The position numbers were made by a program, and so were the translations under genes. Below are positions 54,236-62,848 of a DNA stretch of 64,000 nt, piece by piece. Where the stretch lies: positions 475,501-539,500 of the forward strand of contig LANB01000001.1 in assembly GCA_000964245.1 (NCBI GenBank), written 5' to 3'. The notes under the pieces are model-generated. The model saw nothing but the letters and a program-made list of their open reading frames with translations. It made no database searches and was not told the origin of the DNA. The DNA comes from Cellvibrionaceae bacterium 1162T.S.0a.05 (GTDB taxonomy: Bacteria > Pseudomonadota > Gammaproteobacteria > Pseudomonadales > Cellvibrionaceae). Position 1 is the stretch's first letter. Every line of letters starts with the position of its first letter.

Positions 54236-57139
54236 ATGCAACCAACAGAAACCGAACAACGCTCATCGTCCCAAGCCGCTCCCGCAGCAACCCAAACCTA
54301 TTCCACGCCCGGCAATTCGTCGGTTGCCGCCACAGCGCCGGGACAATTGCGTGTTATTAAACGCAACGGTACCGTCGTTCCCTACACCGATGACAAGATT
54401 GCCGTTGCGGTCACCAAGGCCTTCCTGGCGGCAGAAGGCGGTACCGCTGCAGCCTCTGCACGCGTTCACGAGCTGGTCGAAAAACTGACCGAACAAGTCA
54501 GTGCCACCTTTAAACGTCGTATGCCTTCCGGCGGCACCATCCATATTGAAGAAATTCAGGACCAGGTCGAATTAACATTGATGCGTGCCGGCGAACACAA
54601 AGTGGCCCGCGGCTATGTTATTTATCGTGCAGAGCGCGCCAGATTGCGCAGCGAAACCGCTGCTGCCAGTGAAGTTAATTTTGATTTCCCCAACATTCAG
54701 GTAAAAGGGCACAGCGGCGAACTCGCCCCGCTCGATATTGACCGCATCAAAACCATTGTCGCCGAAGCGTGCGCGGGCCTTGAGCATGTTGAAGCAGAAG
54801 CGATTCTTAAAGAGTCCATGCGCAACCTCTACGACGGCGTCTCTGAAAATGACGTCAACACGTCGCTGGTGATTTCGTCGCGCACACTTGTTGAAAAAGA
54901 ACCAAATTACTCCTTTGCAACGGCGCGCTTACTTCTCGACAAATTGCGCGCAGAAGCGCTCGGCTTCCTTGGGGTCGCCGAAAGTGCAACCCAGGCTGAA
55001 ATGCAACAATATTACGCTGCAGCCTTACCTCGCTACATTGAAAAAGGAATTGAGCTCGAATTGCTCGCACCGGAATTGCGCGATTTCGATTTAAAACTCC
55101 TCGGTGAAGCCCTGATTCCAGAACGCGACTTGCAATTTACCTATCTCGGTTTGCAAACCCTCTACGATCGTTACTTCATTCACAGCAAGGACGTCCGTTT
55201 TGAACTGCCGCAAATTTTCTTCATGCGTGTCGCCATGGGGCTGGCTGAAAAAGAGGAACTGAAAAACGAGCGCGCCATCGAATTTTATCGTTTGCTGTCT
55301 TCTTTCGATTACATGAGTTCGACACCAACGCTGTTCAATGCCGGGACCTTGCGCCCACAACTTTCGTCATGCTACCTCACCACCGTGCCAGACGATTTGC
55401 ACGGCATTTATGGTGCGATGCAAGACAATGCCATGCTTTCAAAGTGGGCGGGTGGTCTTGGTAATGACTGGACGCCAGTGCGCGCACTCGGCTCATACAT
55501 TAAAGGCACTAACGGCAAAAGCCAGGGGGTTGTTCCTTTCCTGAAAGTGGCCAACGACACCGCCGTTGCAGTCAACCAGGGCGGCAAGCGCAAGGGCGCT
55601 GTGTGTGCTTATCTCGAAACCTGGCATTTGGATATCGAAGAGTTTCTTGAGTTACGTAAAAACACCGGCGATGACCGCCGTCGCACACACGACATGAACA
55701 CTGCGAACTGGGTGCCCGATTTATTTATGAAGCGCGTCTTCAAAGATGAAAGCTGGACACTGTTTTCGCCGAATGATGTGCCCGATTTGCACGACTTGTG
55801 CGGTACCGCTTTCGAAGAAAAATACTGCCAGTACGAAGCCCGTGCAGCAGCCGGTGAAATTAAGCCGAGCAAGAAAGTTCGCGCTATCGATTTATGGCGC
55901 AAAATGCTGGGGATGCTGTTTGAAACCGGTCACCCCTGGATCACATTCAAAGATCCCTGTAACTTGCGCAGCCCGCAACAACATGTTGGTGTCGTTCATT
56001 CATCCAACCTGTGCACCGAAATTACACTGAATACGAAATCCAACGAGGAAATCGCGGTGTGTAACCTCGGCTCAGTCAACCTTGCGCAACACATTGTTGA
56101 CGGCAAGCTCGATACCGACAAACTACAACAAACAGTGAAAACCGCAGTGCGCATGCTCGATAACGTTATCGACATTAACTACTACTCGGTTGAAAGTGCA
56201 CGCACGTCGAATATGCGTCACCGCCCTGTTGGCCTCGGCTTGATGGGCTTTCAGGATGCGCTTTACAAAATGCGTATCCCCTACAGCAGCGATGAAGCCG
56301 TGTCGTTTGCGGACCGCTCTATGGAAGCCATCAGTTATTACGCCATTGATGCCTCAAGTGAACTCGCAAGTGAACGCGGCAGCTATTCCACTTTCGAAGG
56401 CTCACTGTGGAGCAAAGGGCAGTTGCCGATCGACTCTATCAATATTCTGGAACAACAGCGCGGCGTAGAATTTATTGAAGTAGATAAAAGCCAAACACTG
56501 GATTGGGCGAACCTGCGCAGTAAAGTTGTCAGCCAGGGTATGCGCAACTCCAATGTGATGGCAATTGCCCCCACTGCAACCATTGCCAACATTACCGGTG
56601 TTTCTCAATCTATCGAACCGACGTATCAAAACCTCTACGTTAAATCGAATCTCTCCGGTGAATTTACTGTGGTAAACCCCTATCTGGTTCACGACTTAAA
56701 AGATCGCGGCTTGTGGGATGAGGTCATGGTGAACGATCTCAAATATTTTGAAGGTTCGTTGCAGAAAATAGATCGCATTCCAGAAGATCTGAAACTGCTC
56801 TACTCCACAGCCTTTGAAGTCGAACCACGCTGGATTGTTGACGCAGCGAGCCGCCGTCAAAAGTGGATCGATCAAGCACAAAGTTTGAATTTATATATTG
56901 CGGGAGCAAACGGTAAGAAACTGGATATCACGTATCGTATGGCCTGGTTTCGCGGATTGAAAACCACCTATTACTTGCGCGCACTCGCAGCAACCACAAC
57001 CGAAAAATCCACAATTAATACAGGCTCATTGAATGCCGTTTCCTCCGGCAGCACCAATGGCAACGGCGCGGCTGCCGCGCCGGCAGAAGTACCCAAAGCC
57101 TGTTCATTGGATGACCCGGATTGTGAAGCTTGCCAATAA
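54236..57139 (+). CDS. nrdA: Ribonucleoside-diphosphate reductase class Ia, alpha subunit
   Basis: Makes deoxyribonucleotides from ribonucleoside diphosphates; partner of NrdB. 967 residues, about 200 longer than the E. coli protein because of an extended N-terminus: a low-complexity start (1-35), one ATP-cone (about 37-140, VIKRNGTVVPYTDDKIAVAVTK) and a second, degenerate ATP-cone-like domain (about 155-245), as in pseudomonad NrdA. Catalytic elements: LSSCYLTT, SSNLCTEIT (Asn, Cys, Glu), VCNLGSVNL, the Tyr pair in KTTYYLRA, and the C-terminal redox pair DDPDCEACQ. nrdB follows after 128 bp. Regulation probably involves DnaA and NrdR sites upstream. Confidence 0.96.
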   Translation: MQPTETEQRSSSQAAPAATQTYSTPGNSSVAATAPGQLRVIKRNGTVVPYTDDKIAVAVTKAFLAAEGGTAAASARVHELVEKLTEQVSATFKRRMPSGGTIHIEEIQDQVELTLMRAGEHKVARGYVIYRAERARLRSETAAASEVNFDFPNIQVKGHSGELAPLDIDRIKTIVAEACAGLEHVEAEAILKESMRNLYDGVSENDVNTSLVISSRTLVEKEPNYSFATARLLLDKLRAEALGFLGVAESATQAEMQQYYAAALPRYIEKGIELELLAPELRDFDLKLLGEALIPERDLQFTYLGLQTLYDRYFIHSKDVRFELPQIFFMRVAMGLAEKEELKNERAIEFYRLLSSFDYMSSTPTLFNAGTLRPQLSSCYLTTVPDDLHGIYGAMQDNAMLSKWAGGLGNDWTPVRALGSYIKGTNGKSQGVVPFLKVANDTAVAVNQGGKRKGAVCAYLETWHLDIEEFLELRKNTGDDRRRTHDMNTANWVPDLFMKRVFKDESWTLFSPNDVPDLHDLCGTAFEEKYCQYEARAAAGEIKPSKKVRAIDLWRKMLGMLFETGHPWITFKDPCNLRSPQQHVGVVHSSNLCTEITLNTKSNEEIAVCNLGSVNLAQHIVDGKLDTDKLQQTVKTAVRMLDNVIDINYYSVESARTSNMRHRPVGLGLMGFQDALYKMRIPYSSDEAVSFADRSMEAISYYAIDASSELASERGSYSTFEGSLWSKGQLPIDSINILEQQRGVEFIEVDKSQTLDWANLRSKVVSQGMRNSNVMAIAPTATIANITGVSQSIEPTYQNLYVKSNLSGEFTVVNPYLVHDLKDRGLWDEVMVNDLKYFEGSLQKIDRIPEDLKLLYSTAFEVEPRWIVDAASRRQKWIDQAQSLNLYIAGANGKKLDITYRMAWFRGLKTTYYLRALAATTTEKSTINTGSLNAVSSGSTNGNGAAAAPAEVPKACSLDDPDCEACQ

Positions 57140-57171
57140 GGCAAGTGACCAGGAGCTCAAAGGGGGAGAGA

Positions 57172-57207
57172 GTCTGTGCGGCGGGGGCTGCGGCCCCTGC
57201 CACAGAC
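57172..57207 (+). other. Very stable nrdA-nrdB intercistronic stem-loop
   Basis: Outer 7-bp stem GTCTGTG / CACAGAC, two-base bulge, inner 8-bp stem GCGGGGGC / GCCCCTGC with one G-T pair and loop TGCG. No T-run follows, so it is not a terminator; an mRNA-stabilising or processing element that sets NrdA:NrdB ratio is more likely. Confidence 0.75.
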
Positions 57208-57267
57208 TTATACAAAACCGGGCACCACTGATAGCAACCAAACCGCATACAAAAAGGTGAAAACTAC

Positions 57268-58590
57268 ATGTTAAGTTGGGACGATTACAAAGAAGAGAGT
57301 ACGCAAAGCAGTGCGTCCAAAGGTGCAAATACCGCACCTGCAGTTAAACAGCAAGCGATGCAGCAAGAAGCAGTGCAACCTGCACCGCAAGCACAACCCG
57401 CCATTGAAGAACCCGCTGTGAGTTATCAAACGAAAGAACCTGTTGCAACAACAGAAACCAGGGCGACTGAGAGCAAGGAAAATAAAACCGTTAGCGATGC
57501 GGTCGCATTAGCCAAACAAGCGATTGAAGATCTCGATCCCGCACCCGGTCTCGAAGAACTGGAAATGGGCGCTGCGCGCATTGAAGTTGACGACAAGAAA
57601 ATGATTAATTGCCGCGCCGACTTGAATCAGCTGGTGCCCTTTAAATACGACTGGGCCTGGCAAAAATATCTGGATGGTTGCGCGAACCACTGGATGCCAC
57701 AGGAAGTTAATATGACGGCTGACGTCGCCATATGGAAAAGTGCCGACGGCCTGACCGAAGACGAACGAAAAATCGTTATGCGCTCGCTCGGTTATTTTTC
57801 TACAGCCGATTCCCTGGTTGCCAACAATCTGGTACTCGCAATTTATCGTCATATTACCAACCCGGAAGCACGCCAGTATATTTTGCGTCAAGCCTTCGAA
57901 GAAGCCATTCATACACATGCGTATCAATACTGTATTGAATCACTTGGAATGGACGAGGGTGAAGTCTTTAACATGTATCGCGAAGTGCCCTCCGTTGCTA
58001 AAAAAGCAGCCTGGAGTATCGCGCATACCGCAGGCATCAGTAACCCGGCCTTTCACACGGGTACAGAAGAAGCCGATAGAGAATTGCTACGCAACCTGAT
58101 TGGCTTTTACGTGGTCACTGAAGGCGTGTTTTTCTATTGCGGCTTTACCCAGATTCTTTCAATGGGCCGTCGCAATAAAATGACCGGTGTTGCCGAGCAA
58201 TTCCAATACATTTTGCGCGATGAAAGTATGCACTTGAACTTCGGCATTGACGTAATCAACCAGATAAAACTCGAGAATCCAAAACTGTGGACCGAGGACT
58301 TTAAGGCCGAAGTCAAACAGATGGTACTCGAAGGCACCGAACTGGAAATCGCGTATGCACGCGACACCATGCCGCGTGGCGTACTCGGAATGAATGCCGC
58401 AATGATGGAAGAGTACTTGCACTTTATTGCTAACCGTCGTCTCGCACAGCTTGGTTTGGGTGAAGCCTATCCCGGTGCACAAAACCCCTTCCCCTGGATG
58501 AGCGAAATCATGGATCTGCGCAAAGAGAAAAACTTCTTCGAAACACGTGTCATTGAATACCAGACAGGTGGTGCGTTGAGCTGGGAGTAA
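57268..58590 (+). CDS. nrdB: Ribonucleoside-diphosphate reductase class Ia, beta subunit
   Basis: Holds the di-iron tyrosyl radical that starts catalysis in NrdA. 440 residues. Conserved parts: [12 protein letters not shown] (Asp ligand), [16 protein letters not shown] with ligands Glu and His and the radical Tyr four residues after the His, [17 protein letters not shown], and [12 protein letters not shown] with ligands Glu and His. Unusually, about 80 residues of Gln/Ala/Pro/Glu-rich low complexity sit between the start [10 protein letters not shown] and the enzyme core at about 110. The C-terminus, which docks on NrdA, is [11 protein letters not shown]. Confidence 0.96.
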   Translation: MLSWDDYKEESTQSSASKGANTAPAVKQQAMQQEAVQPAPQAQPAIEEPAVSYQTKEPVATTETRATESKENKTVSDAVALAKQAIEDLDPAPGLEELEMGAARIEVDDKKMINCRADLNQLVPFKYDWAWQKYLDGCANHWMPQEVNMTADVAIWKSADGLTEDERKIVMRSLGYFSTADSLVANNLVLAIYRHITNPEARQYILRQAFEEAIHTHAYQYCIESLGMDEGEVFNMYREVPSVAKKAAWSIAHTAGISNPAFHTGTEEADRELLRNLIGFYVVTEGVFFYCGFTQILSMGRRNKMTGVAEQFQYILRDESMHLNFGIDVINQIKLENPKLWTEDFKAEVKQMVLEGTELEIAYARDTMPRGVLGMNAAMMEEYLHFIANRRLAQLGLGEAYPGAQNPFPWMSEIMDLRKEKNFFETRVIEYQTGGALSWE

Positions 58591-58621
58591 TTCCAGACAC
58601 CGGCTGATAAACGGATTGATT

Positions 58622-58825
58622 ATGTCAAATGATAACCGGCGCAAACCAGACTCCGGCCCATTAGAGGAAGAGGATGCAGAAGACCTGATGCAAACACTTG
58701 TGGAACTCAATCACAGTGTGAATAACATCAATCGTCTTCTGCAAAAACTACAAAAAAATATCCACCAGGCGGTAGAGAGTGGTGCAAAAAATAACGAACA
58801 GGTCGGCACGCGAACCTTGCACTAA
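58622..58825 (+). CDS. Small conserved-looking hypothetical protein downstream of nrdB
   Basis: 67 residues from the ATG at 58622, 31 bp after nrdB. Acidic and charged N-terminus (EEEDAEDLMQTL), then one amphipathic helix VELNHSVNNINRLLQKLQKNI that could form a coiled coil. No signal peptide and no known family. Its position suggests cotranscription with nrdAB and the following gene. Confidence 0.55.
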   Translation: MSNDNRRKPDSGPLEEEDAEDLMQTLVELNHSVNNINRLLQKLQKNIHQAVESGAKNNEQVGTRTLH

Positions 58826-58866
58826 CACTGCAAATTAGCGCGCCCCACCCTGGAGAGGACCAAGAA

Positions 58867-59400
58867 ATGCAGGCAGCAAATAAACAGCAAGCCCAACACA
58901 AGGTCGTTAAAAATGATCTCGTCGAATCCGGCTTAAGCGGTAAACGTGGCATCCACAGTGTTGACGGCTCTTCTCCATACAGCACGCCGTTTTTCCGTCC
59001 CGCCACCACACTCAATCCGAACAATGCCTGGTTGCGTCGTATGACCAGACTGGTGCGACACCTGCGTGATGACCTCGCACGTACCTATCCGCAAGAGGTT
59101 ATGCCAACAACCTGGATGATTCGCTGCTTGCTGGCAAGCCTCGCGCGCGAGTTCAGTCAAACGGTGAATATCGAACATCTGTCTTTCACCGATGAGCAGT
59201 GGGATTCCGCTTTAACCGCCATCATGCAAAAGCTGCGCGATTACAGTGTGTCACCCGAACACATTCGCAAATCGTTTTTTGAACTTGATGGCTTTACTCC
59301 CCTGTTCCCTAATCAGGAGCTTTTTGGCCCGCGCCAAACACAACGCTTTGCCGAATTGGCCCTTACTTACATGGCAAATAACTTCGCAACTGAGGAATAA
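58867..59400 (+). CDS. Hypothetical protein, nrd-linked
   Basis: 177 residues, soluble, basic N-terminus. GAGAGGACC precedes the ATG. The body is helical with WLRRMTRLVRHLRDDLARTYP, TWMIRCLLASLAREF, TDEQWDSALTAIMQKLRDY and a conserved-looking tail DGFTPLFPNQELFGPRQTQRFAEL. I do not recognise the family. It follows the small gene by 41 bp and may be in the nrd transcript. Confidence 0.7.
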   Translation: MQAANKQQAQHKVVKNDLVESGLSGKRGIHSVDGSSPYSTPFFRPATTLNPNNAWLRRMTRLVRHLRDDLARTYPQEVMPTTWMIRCLLASLAREFSQTVNIEHLSFTDEQWDSALTAIMQKLRDYSVSPEHIRKSFFELDGFTPLFPNQELFGPRQTQRFAELALTYMANNFATEE

Positions 59401-59456
59401 AGCGAAATCTCACGACTTTCCTATACTTCACTTATTGCGACAGTAACAAGGTGAGT

Positions 59457-60407
59457 ATGAAAAAAGTGTTAGTCGTGGACGATGTCCCCGACAATATTGA
59501 ATTATTGCGTTTTGATCTCGAAGATGACGATTTTGAGGTTATTACCGCCAGTAGCGGCCAGGAGTGCCTGAAACTGGCACCACTCGCATGCCCGGCAATT
59601 ATCTTACTGGATATTCAAATGCCCGGCATTGACGGTATCGCAACCCTCACCCGCTTGAAATCCAACGACATTACTGCCGATATCCCGGTCATCATGGTTT
59701 CCGCCGAAAAAGGCGACGATGCCATCATCCAGAGCCTCGACCTGGGTGCGCATGACTATGTACGTAAACCCATTGAATATTCGATCCTTGCCGCCCGTAT
59801 GCGCTCCGCGTTGAAGTTGGTTGAAGCCAAACACCATCTTGAACACGCCAACAAGGAGCTCGAGCGCCTTGCAACGCTGGACTTTCTCACAAACACCCAC
59901 AATCGCCGCAGTTTCTTTAACCTGGCTGAAGGCGAGTTTGCGCGCTTCAAACGGCACCATCGCGATTTAAGCGTGATTATGCTGGATGCGGATAGGTTCA
60001 AGTCCATCAACGATGACTACGGCCACGCAGCGGGTGATCGTGCCTTACAAGCGTTGGCAAATACCTGTCGGTCCCTGTGCCGCGAAACAGATATCCTGAG
60101 TCGCCTGGGTGGCGAAGAATTTGCTCTGTGCTGCCCGGAAACACCACTCGAAGGCGCTGCGATTCTCGCTGAGCGCATCCGCGAAGCCTGCGAAAACGCC
60201 GTTATCGAAACCGACTCCGGCAGCCTTCGCTTTACCGTCAGTATCGGTATTACCGCCGCAACAGAATCCGACGATGATTTCGCGCAAGTGCTCAACCGCG
60301 CCGACATGTTGCTCTACCAGGCAAAGCATAGCGGCAGAAACCGAACCATAGCCTCCCTGCAACAGCCCTCCAGCCAGGGCGCTAACGCGCTAAAGAATGA
60401 AATCTGA
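59457..60407 (+). CDS. PleD-like response regulator diguanylate cyclase (REC-GGDEF)
   Basis: Synthesises cyclic di-GMP when its receiver is phosphorylated. 316 residues from the ATG at 59457 (AGGTGA upstream); a GTG six bases earlier is less likely. Receiver: VLVVDDVPDN, phospho-acceptor Asp in ILLDIQMPGIDG and Lys in DYVRKPIEY. The cyclase domain (about 145-305) has the active A-site form GGEEF in SRLGGEEFALC and the inhibitory I-site RETD five residues before it, so an active, product-inhibited enzyme is expected. The candidate Csr/Rsm RNA starts about 105 bp behind the stop. Confidence 0.94.
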   Translation: MKKVLVVDDVPDNIELLRFDLEDDDFEVITASSGQECLKLAPLACPAIILLDIQMPGIDGIATLTRLKSNDITADIPVIMVSAEKGDDAIIQSLDLGAHDYVRKPIEYSILAARMRSALKLVEAKHHLEHANKELERLATLDFLTNTHNRRSFFNLAEGEFARFKRHHRDLSVIMLDADRFKSINDDYGHAAGDRALQALANTCRSLCRETDILSRLGGEEFALCCPETPLEGAAILAERIREACENAVIETDSGSLRFTVSIGITAATESDDDFAQVLNRADMLLYQAKHSGRNRTIASLQQPSSQGANALKNEI

Positions 60408-60435
60408 CAGCCGATAGCCAATTTACTTACAGCCT

Positions 60436-60453
60436 TTGTAGTCAATGTCTTAC
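60436..60453 (+). promoter_or_regulatory. GacA-box-like upstream activating site
   Basis: TGTAGTCAATGTCTTACA fits TGTAAG-N6-CTTACA with a perfect right half and matching spacing; the left half has two mismatches. It lies 59-77 bp before the predicted RNA start, as in known GacA-controlled small RNA genes. Confidence 0.65.
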
Positions 60454-60478
60454 AAAACGTGGTGACGATGTCCTCTTT

Positions 60479-60506
60479 TTGAAAACCGCTAAAAGGCTGA
60501 CAATAG
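60479..60506 (+). promoter_or_regulatory. Predicted promoter of the GGA-rich RNA
   Basis: TTGAAA, 16-base spacer, CAATAG; would start transcription near 60513. It is placed correctly relative to the GacA-like site. Confidence 0.5.
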
Positions 60507-60512
60507 CTTCCA

Positions 60513-60840
60513 ACAAGGACGTAGACATGGAAGGCAAGTGACCAGGGCAAGGTCAAGGGAAGCGCTCCTTCTCACACAGGCAAGGACGTCAGAGGAAAGA
60601 GAAGGATGACCCAGGAAGGTCAATGGATGCTTTTTTGCAGGGAGCAAATACTGATACTCGCAGGACGCGAAACACAGGATCAGGCGCAAGGATGTTGAAG
60701 GACTGCATACTCAGGAAGGTGTAAGACAAGGGAAGGTGCAAGACAAGGAAATCAGGGTTATCGCAGGTAAGCGCTTATTTCGCCGGTTAACGCAAACAAG
60801 GGGCATGGAGGCTTCGCAGTTGTTTGCGTTAATTTGCGTT
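60513..60840 (+). ncRNA. Candidate CsrB/RsmZ-type small RNA (CsrA/RsmA-titrating)
   Basis: Non-coding 330-base stretch with 17 GGA triplets on the plus strand (about five expected by chance), mostly as AAGGA, CAGGA or AGGGA, and very few on the other strand. Such repeated GGA motifs are the binding sites of CsrA/RsmA in the CsrB, CsrC, RsmX/Y/Z RNAs. A GacA-box-like site and a plausible promoter precede it. It probably ends at the inverted repeat AACGCAAACA / TGTTTGCGTT (60789-60798, 60821-60830) with the moderately T-rich AATTTGCGTTT behind it. By titrating CsrA it would switch on surface, biofilm or secretion genes. Ends are estimates. Confidence 0.75.
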
Positions 60841-60850
60841 TAAAACACCG

Positions 60851-61426
60851 TTAATCAAGTCTGATATTTTTCATCAAGGCGTATTGCAAAATTGCAGCAA
60901 CTGATAAGGCATCGGTAATTTCATCATCCATCACCCGCTGCAAGGTTTTCGTAAACGGCTCTTTGATGATTTCAATATCTTCAGTGTCTTCCAGGGCTTG
61001 TTGACCTGAACGTATTTCTTCGGCAAGGAAAAGGTGTGCTTCTTCATCGGTCACCGAATTACTTTGATGCAGCGTTCTCAGTTTCGTCCACTTACCCGCG
61101 ATCAAACCACACTCTTCCTCCAGTTCACGTTTTGCAGCCGAAAGTAAATCCTCCCCCTCTGGTGCACCCCCTTCTGGAATTTCCAGGGTGTAGCAATTCA
61201 AAACATAGCGACTTTGCTTGACTAACCAGGTTTGGCCCGACTCGTCGATTGGCAAAACACCCACTGCACGATTTTTGAAATGCACACGCCCATATATTCC
61301 GGGTGTTTTTGCTGGAGTTAGCACATTTTCATGGTTAACGCGTATCCAGGCATTTTCATACACCACATTGGAATCAAGCGTTTCCCAGCCCCCAACCAAT
61401 TCATTTTGTTTTACGTCTTCAGACAT
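60851..61426 (-). CDS. Nudix hydrolase (ADP-sugar/ADP-ribose pyrophosphatase type)
   Basis: 191 residues. A full Nudix box G-x5-E-x7-REL-x-EE-x-GL is present (GGAPEGE, then KRELEEECGL; about 85-108), which binds Mg and hydrolyses a pyrophosphate bond. The flanking sequence, with YVLNCYTLEIPEGG and LRTLHQSNSVTDEEAHLFLAEE, is of the NudF/ADP-sugar type. Convergent with the small RNA and followed upstream by the CvpA-like gene, 29 bp away on the same strand, so these two may share a transcript. Substrate not certain. Confidence 0.88.
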   Translation of the reverse strand: MSEDVKQNELVGGWETLDSNVVYENAWIRVNHENVLTPAKTPGIYGRVHFKNRAVGVLPIDESGQTWLVKQSRYVLNCYTLEIPEGGAPEGEDLLSAAKRELEEECGLIAGKWTKLRTLHQSNSVTDEEAHLFLAEEIRSGQQALEDTEDIEIIKEPFTKTLQRVMDDEITDALSVAAILQYALMKNIRLD

Positions 61427-61455
61427 TTTTATTCCTGATAAATTAATCGCAAGCC

Positions 61456-62574
61456 TTACTTCACCATACGTATCGCAGATTCTCGTCTATCGACAGGTAT
61501 CGATTGATAATCTGAAAATTGTAAACGACCCTCTGCATCATACCATTGATAAATTTCTTGCTCGATCACACTCGATGGTTCGCTTCTATTTGTTGCAGAT
61601 TTATCAGAGTTTGTTGCAGATTTATCAGGGTGCATTGAAGCGGTATTCTCCTGGCGATTGGTTTGCCACTGTGACAAATCGATTTCTGAAATATCCATAT
61701 CAAGAACGCGATTGACAAGCCCCTGCATTTTTTTATTTGCCAACAAACTCAAAGCGTCTCCCTCAGCAATAAGTTGTTTTACTTCCGGGTCAGCCAGAAT
61801 GACCTTCACTTCAGGATCATCTTTTAAAACGTGCATTCGCTGTAACACGTCTGTGAGCTGACTGGCCACTTCGCGTTCACTATTTTGCTCTCCAGCAACC
61901 AGACTCGCCATGCCAGGCTGCGCCAACAAAGCCTTGAAATCGGTGTGTTCTTGCAGGCCTTCAATGTCATTGTTCATCATTAAATCCTGTACTTCTTGCG
62001 ACTGTACAAAGTTTTTTAACTCCGCAGATTCAGACAAGGATTTCAGGGATTTCGTAAAACCGGAAGGGTCCTTGAACATTGCCTTCGCCGCCTGTGCTTT
62101 CACACCTTCCACACCCGCAAGTTCAACGCCTTTATCAGCGAGCGCGCCCACCCACTTGTTTGCGTGATTTTCTACGAGAGAGGGCTCATGTTCCCATTCA
62201 AGGGCCGCACGGATAAAACCGGAAGCCCACACCAGCAAAATGCCACTCACCGCTCCCAAAAAACACCCAAGTGCCGCACCGCCAAGGGATAAACCGCGGT
62301 GCTTAAGCTCGGGAATGAGATAGAAAATCAATTTCGACAAGACATTCACCGCCAAACTACAGCCCCCAAATAAAAGAATGGCTGCAATCGGCACGGCATA
62401 GAGCGCATTGACACCAAATTGGCGGATTAACGCGGCGAGGTCGTCAGTAAAGACAAAACACAAGCCGTAGGCCAGAACAAAAGCCAACAAACCGAACAAC
62501 ATGGCATAAGCACCGGCTCGTGCGCCCTTGTAGGTAAACCAAATTAGCCACAGCGCAAATATCAGGTTAATCAT
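61456..62574 (-). CDS. CvpA-like membrane protein with C-terminal DUF4124
   Basis: 372 residues. The first 130 residues carry four membrane helices in the CvpA (colicin V production family) pattern (INLIFALWLIWFTYKGARAG, GGAALGCFLGAVSGILLVW). The middle (140-310) is soluble and helical, with repeated LLAQPGM, LADPEV and ALSLLANKK motifs. The end is a DUF4124 module (IYQWYDAEGRLQFSDYQ). A tandem DKSATNSDKSATN repeat (about 316-328) links the two parts. Function unknown; CvpA-like proteins are linked with envelope integrity and secretion. Confidence 0.8.
   Translation of the reverse strand: MINLIFALWLIWFTYKGARAGAYAMLFGLLAFVLAYGLCFVFTDDLAALIRQFGVNALYAVPIAAILLFGGCSLAVNVLSKLIFYLIPELKHRGLSLGGAALGCFLGAVSGILLVWASGFIRAALEWEHEPSLVENHANKWVGALADKGVELAGVEGVKAQAAKAMFKDPSGFTKSLKSLSESAELKNFVQSQEVQDLMMNNDIEGLQEHTDFKALLAQPGMASLVAGEQNSEREVASQLTDVLQRMHVLKDDPEVKVILADPEVKQLIAEGDALSLLANKKMQGLVNRVLDMDISEIDLSQWQTNRQENTASMHPDKSATNSDKSATNRSEPSSVIEQEIYQWYDAEGRLQFSDYQSIPVDRRESAIRMVK
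61596..61632. repeat. Short tandem repeat in the CvpA-like gene
   Basis: Two copies of the 18-bp unit TTTGTTGCAGATTTATCA, coding for the DKSATN repeat of the linker. Confidence 0.8.
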
Positions 62575-62848
62575 TAATTGTTATCCCCCTGGGCTGTTGA
62601 TAAAATTGCCCCTCGCGTTCATAGCCATTTTAGCAGCCTGCGAGTTCCTGGCTGGCGCGATGCAAATACAGCAAAATCAAAAACCCAAAGGTCCGGCTAT
62701 CCAGACGATTTGGGTAATAACTGAAGGTCCATGTTCTGTATTTAACCTGTTATCGCGTTGCAGCGTCGCGATGCCGAATTAACAAGGGATACAGGCACAG
62801 GGCCTTCGTCTTTCTATCGAGAGTCCCAGATCAAGAATACCTGCAGCC
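62575..62848. other. Divergent intergenic region before gcvP
   Basis: Should hold the promoters of the CvpA-like gene and gcvP. I see no glycine riboswitch or other structured leader that I can support. A 61-codon frame starting with TTG at 62597 has no supporting signals. Confidence 0.5.

Noticed and set aside
62597-62782. 61-codon frame before gcvP
   Set aside because: TTG start without ribosome site; the hydrophobic start is the only hint of coding.
62575-62848. Glycine riboswitch upstream of gcvP
   Set aside because: I could not recognise the conserved paired aptamer elements.
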